From NCBI GenBank assembly GCA_963678555.2, contig CAXXJA010000002.1, forward strand, positions 806,001-870,000: a stretch of DNA of 64,000 nt, given 5' to 3'. The position numbers and the translations under genes are program-made. The notes below the pieces were generated by a model that worked only from the letters and a program-made list of their open reading frames with translations, made no database searches and had not been told where the DNA came from. The DNA is from SABI01 sp963678555 (GTDB lineage Bacteria > Spirochaetota > Spirochaetia > Sphaerochaetales > Sphaerochaetaceae). Of the stretch, positions 37,675-47,031 are shown one piece after another. The first letter of the stretch is position 1. Every line of letters begins with the position of its first letter.

Positions 37675-38877
37675 TTATTGTTCACGTACAGTGCTCACAC
37701 TATACTTGCTTTTCGTGTAATAATCAAATAACAAACGAACAGTGTCTCCTGCACTGATCAGCGCCACCCCGTCAAGGAGATTGGACACTACAGGATGAGA
37801 CTCCTCTGTAACAATATCATAGATTCGTGATGCCGCAAAAGAAAGCATAGTGACTGCCAGTGAGGAATAGAAGGAGCGCTGCACTCTCGCGATGGTCGCG
37901 GATGGGTCGAAGGCCACCGGTTTCAGTCTGATCTTTACGGCATCAGTTTCCCCCTCAATTGTCAGCACCGTTGAGATGTACCCCTCTGCACTCGCTTTCA
38001 AGGTGATCGGCAGTGTCCTGTCGATAACTGTGAAGGGCAGGTCACTCAGAAGATCCTGCCCGACAGCGGCCTTACCTTGACCTGTTACGAGCATCCCGCT
38101 GAGCATCACAGGATCAAGATCAGCATCTATGGAGAGGAACTCTCCCTGTTCAGCGGTTATCTGACGCGTCTCCGTGTGATGAAACGGAGAAGAGAGTGTG
38201 ATCTGGTGAGTTCCCGCAGGGATGATATACAGCACAGAGGGAGGAACGGGGCTTCCGTCAAGGGAGAGGTCCGCACCGTGCCTGAACGAGTTGAGCTTGA
38301 GCAGGGCGATCTGTTTACTGTACATCGCCTGATAGAGCACCGGAAGGACCCATGCAGTGAACTCCTCCTGTCCGGCAGGATCAATCAGTTCATCAGTGAC
38401 CAGATCTCCGTCTTCTTCACCCCTGTGGTACAGGGTGATCCTCCCGATACACATCTCTCCGGCCTTTTTCAAAGAAATGATCCACAGTGCATCAAGTTTC
38501 CGAGTAATCATGATGTGCTCTCTCAGAGGATACGAGTGAAGAGAGACCTCCTGACCGGATAGGTCCACCCAGGAAACCTCCTCCCCGTTCCTTTGCGATT
38601 CGTATTCGGTGGGAAGGGTCTCGGACTCCTCGAAATCGCCGCTGAGATACATCTCATGAACCTGCTGCGCCTGTTTTCTCATCACCTCATAGCGTTCTGT
38701 TCTATGCATATCTGATATGAGTTGCGGATCGAGGACAGGGCTGGTCAGATAGTGAGTTTCGAGCTCAAAGGGGCATTCGCCCTCAAGGACGTATGCGAAT
38801 CGTACTGCCCCTATGGTCTGAAAAGAGGAGACAAGAAGGACCACGATGAGAAGGTACGATCCGCTTCTGCCTCTCAT
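37675..38877 (-). CDS. Secreted/anchored PEGA-domain protein
   Basis: About 400 residues, start ATG 38877 overlapping the prfB stop by one base (TGATG); a TTG one codon earlier is also possible. A hydrophobic signal (YLLIVVLLVSSFQTIG) opens it. A PEGA-like beta domain lies near residues 205-260 (GADLSLDGSPVPPSVLYIIPAGTHQITL), with a second degenerate copy later. A hydrophobic patch near the C-terminus may be a membrane segment. PEGA domains are thought to be surface or envelope modules; exact role unknown. Confidence 0.65.
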   Translation of the reverse strand: MRGRSGSYLLIVVLLVSSFQTIGAVRFAYVLEGECPFELETHYLTSPVLDPQLISDMHRTERYEVMRKQAQQVHEMYLSGDFEESETLPTEYESQRNGEEVSWVDLSGQEVSLHSYPLREHIMITRKLDALWIISLKKAGEMCIGRITLYHRGEEDGDLVTDELIDPAGQEEFTAWVLPVLYQAMYSKQIALLKLNSFRHGADLSLDGSPVPPSVLYIIPAGTHQITLSSPFHHTETRQITAEQGEFLSIDADLDPVMLSGMLVTGQGKAAVGQDLLSDLPFTVIDRTLPITLKASAEGYISTVLTIEGETDAVKIRLKPVAFDPSATIARVQRSFYSSLAVTMLSFAASRIYDIVTEESHPVVSNLLDGVALISAGDTVRLLFDYYTKSKYSVSTVREQ

Positions 38878-39981
38878 CAATCCTCTCCGTTAGCCCACTT
38901 GAGATATGCTTCTATGAACTGAGTGATATCGCCATCCATCACACCTTGAATGTTTCCCGCCTGCTGATTCGTCCGATGGTCCTTGACCATCGTGTACGGC
39001 TGGAAGACGTATGAACGTATCTGGTTCCCCCAGGAGATATCCTTCTTCTCGACAGCGAACTGAGCATGCTCCTTCTCCTGTTCTATCCGGTAGTGTTCGT
39101 ACAGTCTGCTGGTGAGTATCTTCATGGCAAGAGCCTTGTTCATATGCTGGGAACGCTCGTTCTGACAGGCAACGACAATGCCGGTCTTCAGGTGAGTGAT
39201 CCTGACGGCCGAGTCGGTCTTGTTGACATGCTGTCCCCCTGCCCCTCCTGCCCGGTACGTATCAATGCGGAGTTCCGAGGGATCAATATTCACTTCCACC
39301 TCATCATCGATCACAGGAGATGCGTAGACACTGGTGAACGAAGTATGTCTGCGATTCTGGGAATCGAAGGGAGAGATCCTCACGAGACGGTGCACACCGG
39401 CTTCCCCTTTCAGGTATCCATAGGCATACGCTCCCTTCACCTGCAGCGTGACTGACTTCACACCCCCCTCAGCTTCGAGGAGATCCACGACAACTACTTT
39501 ATAGTCATTGCGTTCACACCAGCGCATATACATCCGCATCAGCATCTGCGCCCAGTCACAGGCCTCGGTACCTCCTGCACCGGAATGAACGGTGAGGAAA
39601 CAGTCGTTCTTATCGAACTTGCCGTCCAGAAGAGTCTTCAGACGAAGTGTGTGATAGGTCTTCTCCAACCTGAGAATGATCTCATCAATCTCAGCCGTAT
39701 CCTCTTCACCGTCACCCTCATCTTCGTAGAGTTCAATGAGATCGCCTGTCTCTTCTATTTCGTCAATCAGGTCCTTCCACGGAGTGTAGGTCTCCCGCAG
39801 GGACGTAAGTTCTCTGAATACCGATTCAGCCCGCTCCTTGTCATCCCAGAAGCCGACTGCAGCCGATTCGTTCTCAAGCTTTTCTATTGAAGCGAGCAGT
39901 TGAGCGGAGTCAAAGCCGCCTCCATACGTCGTAGGCTTCTTCCTTTATCGTTTCAAATAGGTTCTGATGTTCAAGATTCAT
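38877..39981 (-). CDS. prfB: Peptide chain release factor 2 with programmed +1 frameshift
   Basis: RF2 ends translation at UGA and UAA. The true start is ATG 39981 (SD AAGGAG, six bases). Twenty-three codons (MNLEHQNLFE...VWRRL) end at CTT-TGA (39915-39910). A +1 slip on CTT enters the second frame, giving a product of 367 residues, the normal RF2 length. Downstream markers are the codon-recognition SPF (in RISPFDSQ) and the catalytic GGQ (in GAGGQHVN). Start overlaps the upstream GH57-like stop by ATGA. Read without the frameshift the gene looks N-terminally truncated. Confidence 0.95.
39909..39923 (-). promoter_or_regulatory. prfB autoregulatory +1 frameshift site
   Basis: On the minus strand the order is GGAGG (39923-39919), three bases, CTT, TGA, C. 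The SD-like element, its three-base spacing and the CTT-TGA-C core match the classical RF2 site, where scarce RF2 lets ribosomes slip past the in-frame UGA. Confidence 0.93.
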
Positions 39982-41903
39982 GTAGACTCCTTCTGTCTTC
40001 TCCGCGGTCTTCGGTCTATGCGCCATCCAACCGTCCAGTGTATGCTCTCGCCCGGTTCAAGTGAATACTGCCAGTTGAGCAGGAACAGTGTATGCTGATA
40101 CAGCTGTTCTCTTCCCACGATGGTATCCATCTCATGAGAATAGTCAAGATGTAAGAGCGAAAAACGTGTATTGCAGGCCACCGAAAGAATCGTGCGGTTG
40201 ACATTGTCCGCAATACGGAAGTTGCTGATACTCTTTACGAACTGCGTATCGCTTATGACTCTGTTACGGTTCGTCTCTATGCTGTACAGCTGAGTCGTTT
40301 CATCACGAGTTCCCAGCGCGAGGTTCATCTCAGTGGCGAATATGCCCTTCATGGAGAAGGCAGAATCGTTCTTCAGATGGTAATCAACCACGAGAGAGTT
40401 GTTCTTGAGTGAGAACTCCTTGGTCACCGAGAGGCGTTTGATACGGGCGGTGCTGATAATATGCTGGGCTCTCTTTTCATCTACTTCAGTCGTCCAGTGA
40501 TCATCCGATGTGTCGTGAACTGCCGGATGGTTTTTCGAATACCGGGTATAATCAAACCCGTCAAAGGGAAGAAGCACGTCATGAAAGGCATTCTGAAAAC
40601 TTCCATCAATGGTTGCGGTCATATTGGATCGCTTCGCTTCACTGTGATACCCGCTGAACGTGTTAAGATAATTCCACCCGGTAGGCAGATAGTTCATCTC
40701 CTGAACCCTCCCGCCATGCCTGTGAATGACCACCAGCAGGTTCCGGCTCATGGCAAGGATCTCCTTACATCCGTCATAGTCAAGCTCGCTCTCACGCGGG
40801 TAGGAGATGCCTTCATGCAAGGAAAGGAGATTCTCGGCCTCGTTGAGGTACCTGTATACATACTGCCGGTACTCTCTTCTGTAACACCCGGCAAAATGGT
40901 CTCTGACACATGCAGCTCCGTTCTGGGCTTTCCTGAGGAGCACTTCCACCCGTTTCTTCACATCCTTGTTCTTTCTATGAATACGTGCGAGCTCTATGAC
41001 ATGATTGATTCTCCCGTACAGGTGGTTGAGTTCTTCGTACTTGGTCAGCATGTCATTGACATTCACCTCTGTATTGAGATGCGAATCATAGCCGTACCAC
41101 CCCATCGGAAGGTACCCTCTATGCCGGGTAAGTTCACCGACAGGTATCGTAGAGAGCAGTGTGGAATTGCCTTCAGGGACGATGATGCGCGAGTGGACGA
41201 GGTTGAACAGAGAGTGAACCTCTTCCCCAGCTCCTGCCGCAAGGGAAGCCTTACACAGGGAATCAAGGTCAAGCATCACAGCAGCTGAAGAGGAACGTAT
41301 ATCCTGCTCGTACAGGCTCAGCATCTCCTCGAACTGTACGGTTCCCATCCCACCCTGACCTATCTGGTGGATCCCCTGTTCGATCCGGTGCTCGATCGGG
41401 ACGACTTCTATAGTCCTTCCGATATCCTGCATCGTATAGGGTTCATCGAAGTAGAGAGAATCGTGTGCCTGGCTGTAGTTGCTTATGATCAGACGGTCAA
41501 CCATCGAAAGGTTCATCACCGATACGAGATGAGGAGACCACGACTGATTATACAGCCACATCGTCTTCGGACGTCTGAGGAATCGTTTACGGATATAGGT
41601 CGTTGTCTGCTCAATCTGCAGCGACCTGTCCTTGGGAGGCAGGAGGGAGAGTATGGCATGATCCGAAGGACCGGTGAGCAGTTCCACCTGATCCTTCTTC
41701 ACAAGGTCAGCGATCAGCATGTTCATCTCGGGATGGTTCAGCTCGAACCACTCGAGAACCGTTAAAGAAAGGTACAGATGCACCTTCATCCCGGGATTCT
41801 GATAGATACTGGTCAGTACAGGCTTGTACACTTCAGAAAGCAGTGACTGAAGAATGGAATGTGGGGTCCCCGGGGGAACCTGGCTGTACGCACCGAATAT
41901 CAT
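39978..41903 (-). CDS. GH57-like protein, probable inactive homologue
   Basis: A 641-residue cytoplasmic protein with the overall plan of glycoside hydrolase family 57 glucanotransferases plus a DUF1926-like beta C-terminus. GH57 motif 1 (usually HxHQP) reads YSQVP. The stretch before motif 3 reads DQVELLTGP where GQVEIL(T/S) is usual. Motif 3, normally WLTERVW with the Glu nucleophile, reads WLYNQSW at residues 116-122 with Asn in the Glu place. The protein has thus lost its nucleophile and metal-like His residues and probably binds rather than cuts glucans. It sits in a train after rnfB and overlaps prfB. Confidence 0.65.
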   Translation of the reverse strand: MIFGAYSQVPPGTPHSILQSLLSEVYKPVLTSIYQNPGMKVHLYLSLTVLEWFELNHPEMNMLIADLVKKDQVELLTGPSDHAILSLLPPKDRSLQIEQTTTYIRKRFLRRPKTMWLYNQSWSPHLVSVMNLSMVDRLIISNYSQAHDSLYFDEPYTMQDIGRTIEVVPIEHRIEQGIHQIGQGGMGTVQFEEMLSLYEQDIRSSSAAVMLDLDSLCKASLAAGAGEEVHSLFNLVHSRIIVPEGNSTLLSTIPVGELTRHRGYLPMGWYGYDSHLNTEVNVNDMLTKYEELNHLYGRINHVIELARIHRKNKDVKKRVEVLLRKAQNGAACVRDHFAGCYRREYRQYVYRYLNEAENLLSLHEGISYPRESELDYDGCKEILAMSRNLLVVIHRHGGRVQEMNYLPTGWNYLNTFSGYHSEAKRSNMTATIDGSFQNAFHDVLLPFDGFDYTRYSKNHPAVHDTSDDHWTTEVDEKRAQHIISTARIKRLSVTKEFSLKNNSLVVDYHLKNDSAFSMKGIFATEMNLALGTRDETTQLYSIETNRNRVISDTQFVKSISNFRIADNVNRTILSVACNTRFSLLHLDYSHEMDTIVGREQLYQHTLFLLNWQYSLEPGESIHWTVGWRIDRRPRRRQKEST

Positions 41904-41921
41904 GTGATCACCTTAGAGGAC

Positions 41922-42719
41922 TCAGTGAGCCTCAATGATACATTTCGTGGGACATGCTGCTGCGGCCTCTCCTATCTGTGTATCTGGTTTTGTATAGTCG
42001 CAGTGCGAGAGGAAGTCCTCCACAACACAACCTGACTCGGGGAACTTCTTTGCGCAGATGTTACAGGCAATGCAGCCCACTTCACAGATCTTGCGCACCA
42101 CACCGCCCTTGTCATGATTGTTACAGGCCACGACATGACTTGCCCGGTAGGGAATCATCTTGATGACGTTGGTAGGACAGACAAGTGTACACTTCTTGCA
42201 TCCGATACAGGCTTCAGGATCCACGACGATATTGCCGACCTCGTTACGGTGAATCGCATCAACAGGGCAGACTTCGATACAGGAACCGAGATGATGACAC
42301 CCGTATTTGCAGCTGGCCTCACCCTTGAACAGAAGGTGAGCAGCTGAACAGCTGTCCAGTCCTTCATAGTGGAAGTCCTGTTTCGACACCGCGGCATGTC
42401 CGGTACAGTGGACGAAGGCCACCATCTTTTCCTGTGCCTCTCCCGCAGCGATCCCGAGGATATTCGCAACGGCTTCTACGGTCTCTGCACCACCGGGTGA
42501 GCATAGTCCGTTCTCCGTCGTACCCTTCGAGAGAGCATCGGCATATCCCGCACATCCGGGGAACCCGCATGCACCGCAGTTGGCACCGGGAAGGATCTCA
42601 AGGATTTCCTCGGCGACGACATCCTTCTGCACAGCGAACTTCTTGGCTGCGACCGAAAGTCCCAGTCCGAGGAGAAGACCGAGAGAACCAATGATTATGA
42701 AAGCATAGAGTATATTCAT
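41922..42719 (-). CDS. rnfB: Rnf complex ferredoxin-type subunit RnfB
   Basis: 265 residues: N-terminal membrane helix, a 4Fe-4S cluster motif GANCGACGFPGC, and two ferredoxin-type clusters (CIEVCPVDAI and CIGCKKCTLVCP) plus further Cys groups toward the C-terminus (CIACNICAKKFP). It brings electrons from ferredoxin into the ion-pumping Rnf complex. Last of the rnfCDGEAB genes. Confidence 0.95.
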   Translation of the reverse strand: MNILYAFIIIGSLGLLLGLGLSVAAKKFAVQKDVVAEEILEILPGANCGACGFPGCAGYADALSKGTTENGLCSPGGAETVEAVANILGIAAGEAQEKMVAFVHCTGHAAVSKQDFHYEGLDSCSAAHLLFKGEASCKYGCHHLGSCIEVCPVDAIHRNEVGNIVVDPEACIGCKKCTLVCPTNVIKMIPYRASHVVACNNHDKGGVVRKICEVGCIACNICAKKFPESGCVVEDFLSHCDYTKPDTQIGEAAAACPTKCIIEAH

Positions 42720-42724
42720 CTCAA

Positions 42725-43315
42725 TTATCCTAATAAGTTAGCCAGGAGGGCTTTATCAAATGCCATAAAGGCAAGTGCCATGAGTCCACCGCTGATGAAT
42801 GCGATCGGTACACCTTTGAACGATTTTCTGACAGGGGCCATATCAAGCTGCTCCCTGATGTTGCTCATCAGGACAATAGCCAGCGTAAACCCGATCCCGC
42901 TGGCGATACCGGCGGCGAAGGACTGCATGAAGGTATAGCCTTCGGTGATGTTGATCAGAGCGATCCCCAGTACGGCACAGTTTGTGGTGATCAGGGGAAG
43001 AAAGATACCGAGAGCCTGATAGAGACTCGGAGAGTTCTTCTGTATCACCATCTCGACAAACTGCACAAGGGAGGCGATAACCAGAATGAAACTCAGAGTC
43101 TGCAGGTAGGTCAGATTCAGCGGCACGAGCAGGAAATGATACACCAGATAGGTGATGATCGATGCCAGCGCCATGACGAAGGTCACAGCCATTCCCATCC
43201 CGATGGCAGACTCGGAGCTCTTCGACACACCGATGAATGGACAGAGACCGAGAAACTGCGTCAGGACAATATTGCTGATAAATATGTAGGTTATGAACAA
43301 TCCAATGTAGAACAT
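42725..43315 (-). CDS. rnfA: Rnf complex membrane subunit RnfA
   Basis: 196 residues, six membrane helices. Begins with the RnfA/NqrE signature: FISNIVLTQFLGLCPFIGVS, including the conserved Cys in the half-channel. TNCAVLGIAL supplies the second conserved Cys. Pairs with RnfE to form the ion path. Confidence 0.95.
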   Translation of the reverse strand: MFYIGLFITYIFISNIVLTQFLGLCPFIGVSKSSESAIGMGMAVTFVMALASIITYLVYHFLLVPLNLTYLQTLSFILVIASLVQFVEMVIQKNSPSLYQALGIFLPLITTNCAVLGIALINITEGYTFMQSFAAGIASGIGFTLAIVLMSNIREQLDMAPVRKSFKGVPIAFISGGLMALAFMAFDKALLANLLG

Positions 43316-43321
43316 GAGCGA

Positions 43322-43951
43322 TTACCCCCTTTTCCTATTGCCGTACCAGGTAAAGAATGCCTTCAGATAGCCCATCAGTGCCAGTGCACCTGCAGCCAGG
43401 GTGAGGATTCGTACAGGATACGTGTACAGCAGCGGAATCTCAATGACACCATCGAACGAACCGACCTTGAACAGGGTGATAGTCCCTGAACCGAAAACTT
43501 CACGGATCAGAGAGATCAGAAGGATCGCCAGGGTGAAGCCGCTTCCCATCCCGATCGCATCAAGGAAGGAATCGAACATCGAGTTCTTGCTTGCAAACGC
43601 CTCGGCCCTTCCGAGAATGATGCAGTTCACAACGATCAGTGGAAGGAAGATACCGAGTGACTGATAGACACTCGGAGCATAGGCATGCATGACCATCTCA
43701 ACGATCGTAACGAACGTCGCGATAATAACGATGTATGCCGGTATTCTGACATTGCTTGGAATGATGCTCTTCAGCAGAGAGACCAGAAGATTGCTGAAGA
43801 TCAGAACGAAGATGACTCCCGCCCCCATCCCGAGGGCATTCACAACCTGAGTCGTGACACCGAGGGTCGGACAGAGACCGAGCATCAGGATGAATACGGG
43901 GTTCTCTTTGAACAAACCGCGTGTGACAATTGTTTTCTTATCTGCTGCCAT
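43322..43951 (-). CDS. rnfE: Rnf complex membrane subunit RnfE
   Basis: 209 residues, six membrane helices. NPVFILMLGLCPTLGV and NCIILGRAEAFASKN are the RnfE/NqrD signatures with the paired Cys residues. It is the inverted-topology partner of RnfA. One- to six-base spacing to both neighbours indicates coupled translation. Confidence 0.95.
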   Translation of the reverse strand: MAADKKTIVTRGLFKENPVFILMLGLCPTLGVTTQVVNALGMGAGVIFVLIFSNLLVSLLKSIIPSNVRIPAYIVIIATFVTIVEMVMHAYAPSVYQSLGIFLPLIVVNCIILGRAEAFASKNSMFDSFLDAIGMGSGFTLAILLISLIREVFGSGTITLFKVGSFDGVIEIPLLYTYPVRILTLAAGALALMGYLKAFFTWYGNRKRG

Positions 43952-44497
43952 CTACTTGCCCCCTAAACTCTTCACGTACTCTGACCCGTAGGCAAGAGTC
44001 TTCGCTATGCCGGTGAAGGTGACTGTAGAGCCACCTATGCTGTCGGCTTCCACTGAGGAGAGTTCATTCTTCTTGAGCGGTATCGAATCCTTGTTGGTGA
44101 ATTTCTCCATGTATTCGGGATTTTCAGCCTTCTTTCCGAGTCCGGGTGTCTCCGCATTGTTCAGGAGACGTGCATCAATGAGCTTCCCCTGATCGGAGTA
44201 ACTGGCCATGAGTGTCATGGCCCCGCCGTATCCATTGCCGATAAGAGAGAGTATATAGCCGGCATTCTGACCGCTTTCATCGGTAAGAGCATACAGTGCA
44301 CTCACCGATGCATCCTCGGAGGGTTCTGCCTCTCCCACGGAGAAACCGCCGGCTACCTGAGCAAGCGTGTTCTGTATCACCTGAGCATCGTAGGCTGCGA
44401 TACGGGGTGCTGTGACCGAATTGATCAGAGCAAGTGCAGTCGCTGCGACTGCAGCTATGAGAGCAAGTGTTACGCCTGTTTTCATCATTGCCTTCAT
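43952..44497 (-). CDS. rnfG: Rnf complex flavoprotein subunit RnfG
   Basis: 181 residues with one N-terminal helix and an FMN-binding domain outside the cytoplasm. The covalent-flavin Thr lies in GGSTVT, preceded by DS, near the C-terminus; the usual pattern is SGAT. ATGA overlap with rnfD. Confidence 0.93.
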   Translation of the reverse strand: MKAMMKTGVTLALIAAVAATALALINSVTAPRIAAYDAQVIQNTLAQVAGGFSVGEAEPSEDASVSALYALTDESGQNAGYILSLIGNGYGGAMTLMASYSDQGKLIDARLLNNAETPGLGKKAENPEYMEKFTNKDSIPLKKNELSSVEADSIGGSTVTFTGIAKTLAYGSEYVKSLGGK

Positions 44498-45609
44498 GCC
44501 CGGGCCTCCTTCTTCTCCTTGACAGGGCGGATCACCTCTCCGAACTTTCTTGGCTTCACATACCGGTCAATAGCAGGGACAAAGATATTGACAAGGATAA
44601 TGGCAAGAGAGACTGACTCGGGCAGCGATCCGAAGTAGCGAATCAGGAAGGTGAAGAAACCGATCAGTATACCGTAGATAACCATCCCCTTGTAGGTGAC
44701 CGGACTTGTTACCATGTCGGTTGCCATGAATATGGCACCGAGCATCATACCTCCACTGAACACAGGAAGGAGGACTTCCCCGCTGAACAGGCCGTTGCCG
44801 TTCCTGAGACCTCCGAAAGCCCACGCAAGAATGATGAAGGTACCGAGGAAACTTACGGGAATATGCCAGGTGATGATCTTTCTGACGAGCATGTAGATGC
44901 CGCCGAGAAGCAGGAGGAAGGCGCTGACCTCTCCGAGCGAGCCGCTGATATTACCGAAGAAGGCATCCACCGTGTAGGGACTGAGATCCAATCCGATCGA
45001 GGAGAACATTCCGCTGACCTGCTGCGCAAACGCAGTAGTGGGAGTTCCCAGATGACTGAGCACCTGAGAGCCGCTTGCCTGTGTGAGCACCTGATCATTC
45101 ATCGCCATCTTGACGCTCGACAGATAGGTTGCTCCCCCGACCGAGTCACTGGCACTTCTGAGCAGAGTACGCGGCATCGGATAGGTATTCATCAGATTCG
45201 TGAATGAAAAGAAGACAAACACACGCCCAGCCAGAGCCGGGTTCATCCAGTTCGCACCAAGACCTCCGAAGGTCCACTTCACCACAAAGATAGCAAACGC
45301 AGACGCGAGGATGGGAATAACGAACGAGGAACCTGAAGGAAGGTTCATACCGATAAGAAGTCCTGTGAGGAACGCAGAGCCGTCCTGAACGCTCGCATCC
45401 TTACTGATCTTCAGCAGCAGATACTCGAAACCGACTGAACTCACGATACTGATCACCATGATCAGCAGTGCTCTGAACCCGAAGACATAGACACCCCACA
45501 GAGCCGCCGGAAGCAGCGCAAGCGAGACATTCCACATAATCTTCGAGGTACTCATGGGCCCCTTGAGATGAGGTGATGATGAGACTGTTACTACCTGATT
45601 CTGTTCCAC
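44494..45609 (-). CDS. rnfD: Rnf complex membrane flavoprotein RnfD
   Basis: 371 residues, about nine to ten helices. The covalent-flavin motif is DSVGGATYL near residue 165. Start is GTG 45609 with GGAGG seven bases upstream, right after the rnfC stop. Confidence 0.94.
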   Translation of the reverse strand: MEQNQVVTVSSSPHLKGPMSTSKIMWNVSLALLPAALWGVYVFGFRALLIMVISIVSSVGFEYLLLKISKDASVQDGSAFLTGLLIGMNLPSGSSFVIPILASAFAIFVVKWTFGGLGANWMNPALAGRVFVFFSFTNLMNTYPMPRTLLRSASDSVGGATYLSSVKMAMNDQVLTQASGSQVLSHLGTPTTAFAQQVSGMFSSIGLDLSPYTVDAFFGNISGSLGEVSAFLLLLGGIYMLVRKIITWHIPVSFLGTFIILAWAFGGLRNGNGLFSGEVLLPVFSGGMMLGAIFMATDMVTSPVTYKGMVIYGILIGFFTFLIRYFGSLPESVSLAIILVNIFVPAIDRYVKPRKFGEVIRPVKEKKEARA

Positions 45610-46914
45610 TTATTTCCTCCCCAACCTTTTTCCGAGTTTCATCGCATGTACAAGTGGGAGCTGGGCCGGACAGGTATAGGCACAGCAGCCGCATTCCTTG
45701 CAGTCCATAAGATCGGTCTGCATGGCTTCCTCATATCTCCGGTTATCGATGTAGCGGTACAGCTTTGTCGGCTGAAGTCCCATGGGACACACAGCAATAC
45801 ACTTTCCGCACCTGATACAGGCAGTCTGCGGGGCTTTCTTTTTCGAAGTGAGAGCAAGAAGCCCGCTTGTACCCTTGATAACCGGGGTCGCGTGATCATA
45901 GAAGGCGAAGCCCATCATCGGCCCGCCTGAGACAAGTTTTTCGGGAATTGAGGAAAATCCTCCTGCGAAGTCGATGAGTGTGCCGATGGGTGTACCGATG
46001 GGTGTACGGACATTTTTCTTCTCATTCATCGCCTCACCGCTGACAGTGACAATACGGTCGATGAGGGGTTTCCTCTTTGCGACCGCTTCGTAGATGGCGA
46101 AGGCAGTACCGACATTCAGAACAACCGCGCCTACATCAAGCGGCAGCTTCCCCGAGGGGATCTCACGGTTGATGGTCGCCTTGAGCAGCTGTTTCTCATC
46201 GCCCTGAGGATATTTCACTTCAAGAGCCATCACTGTTACATCGACATGCATCTCCTTAACGGTCTGCTTCAGTACATCGATCGCATCGGGCTTGTTGTTT
46301 TCGACACCGATGATGACCGATTCCGCCTCAGTGATTCTCTGAGCGATCAGAATTCCCTCAATGATCTCCCTGCTCTGTTCGAGCATGAGACGGTGGTCAC
46401 TGGTGAGATATGGTTCACATTCCACGCCGTTGATCACAAGGTGCTTCACATGTTTACCCTTGGGGACCATAAGCTTCACGTTTGTAGGAAAGGTCGCTCC
46501 TCCGGTACCCACAACACCCATATCCTTCACGATAGCAAGCATCTCCTCCTTCGAGAGAGCATCATAATCCTGCTTCTCGAACTTCACAGGTGCTGCTTCC
46601 TTATCAACAGTGATCACGAAGGCATCACAGACTACCGAATTGGCCAGCGTGATGGATCGTATCTCCTTGATGGTCCCGCTTGCGGGCGCGTGGATATCAG
46701 CAGAGATGAACGAGGAGGCTTCCCCTATCTTCTCTCCCATGACAACGGGATCTCCCTTCGCCTTGAGAGGTTTTGCGGGTGCGCCGAGATGCTGACTGAG
46801 CGGAACAATGAGTTCATCCGGACACGGGAGCTGTTCAACAGGTACAGAACAGGACAGTTCCTTATGGTCGTGAGGATGTATCCCGCCTTTCCTGAAAGTA
46901 GGCAATCTAGACAT
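45610..46914 (-). CDS. rnfC: Rnf complex NADH/ferredoxin subunit RnfC
   Basis: 434 residues. A glycine-rich flavin/NADH region is visible (GVVGTGGATFPTNVKL), followed by an SLBB-type segment and two 4Fe-4S clusters CIRCGKCIAVCP and CKECGCCAYTCP. RnfC receives electrons for NAD reduction from the membrane part. First gene of the long minus-strand train; AAGGAG precedes the ATG. The presence of Rnf implies that the organism conserves energy by ferredoxin-NAD coupling with ion export. Confidence 0.95.
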   Translation of the reverse strand: MSRLPTFRKGGIHPHDHKELSCSVPVEQLPCPDELIVPLSQHLGAPAKPLKAKGDPVVMGEKIGEASSFISADIHAPASGTIKEIRSITLANSVVCDAFVITVDKEAAPVKFEKQDYDALSKEEMLAIVKDMGVVGTGGATFPTNVKLMVPKGKHVKHLVINGVECEPYLTSDHRLMLEQSREIIEGILIAQRITEAESVIIGVENNKPDAIDVLKQTVKEMHVDVTVMALEVKYPQGDEKQLLKATINREIPSGKLPLDVGAVVLNVGTAFAIYEAVAKRKPLIDRIVTVSGEAMNEKKNVRTPIGTPIGTLIDFAGGFSSIPEKLVSGGPMMGFAFYDHATPVIKGTSGLLALTSKKKAPQTACIRCGKCIAVCPMGLQPTKLYRYIDNRRYEEAMQTDLMDCKECGCCAYTCPAQLPLVHAMKLGKRLGRK

Positions 46915-46995
46915 GTTCTTTAACTCCTTCTTTGATCACACGGTAATAGACCTACCACACTTCAGAGAGAAATTCTAGGTTTTTTACGCAATGTC

Positions 46996-47024
46996 TTTTT
47001 ATTGTACCTGAAAACCTGTATAAC
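46996..47024 (+). promoter_or_regulatory. Promoter of P-loop/Gls24-like gene, leaderless type
   Basis: TATAAC at 47019-47024 ends seven bases before the ATG at 47032. The best -35 candidate is weak (TTTTTA, 46996-47001, 17-base spacer). No ribosome site is present in between. Confidence 0.35.
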
Positions 47025-47031
47025 AGTAAAT

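Noticed and set aside
38877..39668. prfB starting at its first internal ATG
   Set aside because: Loses the N-terminal domain of RF2; the frameshift site and upstream start explain the gene better.
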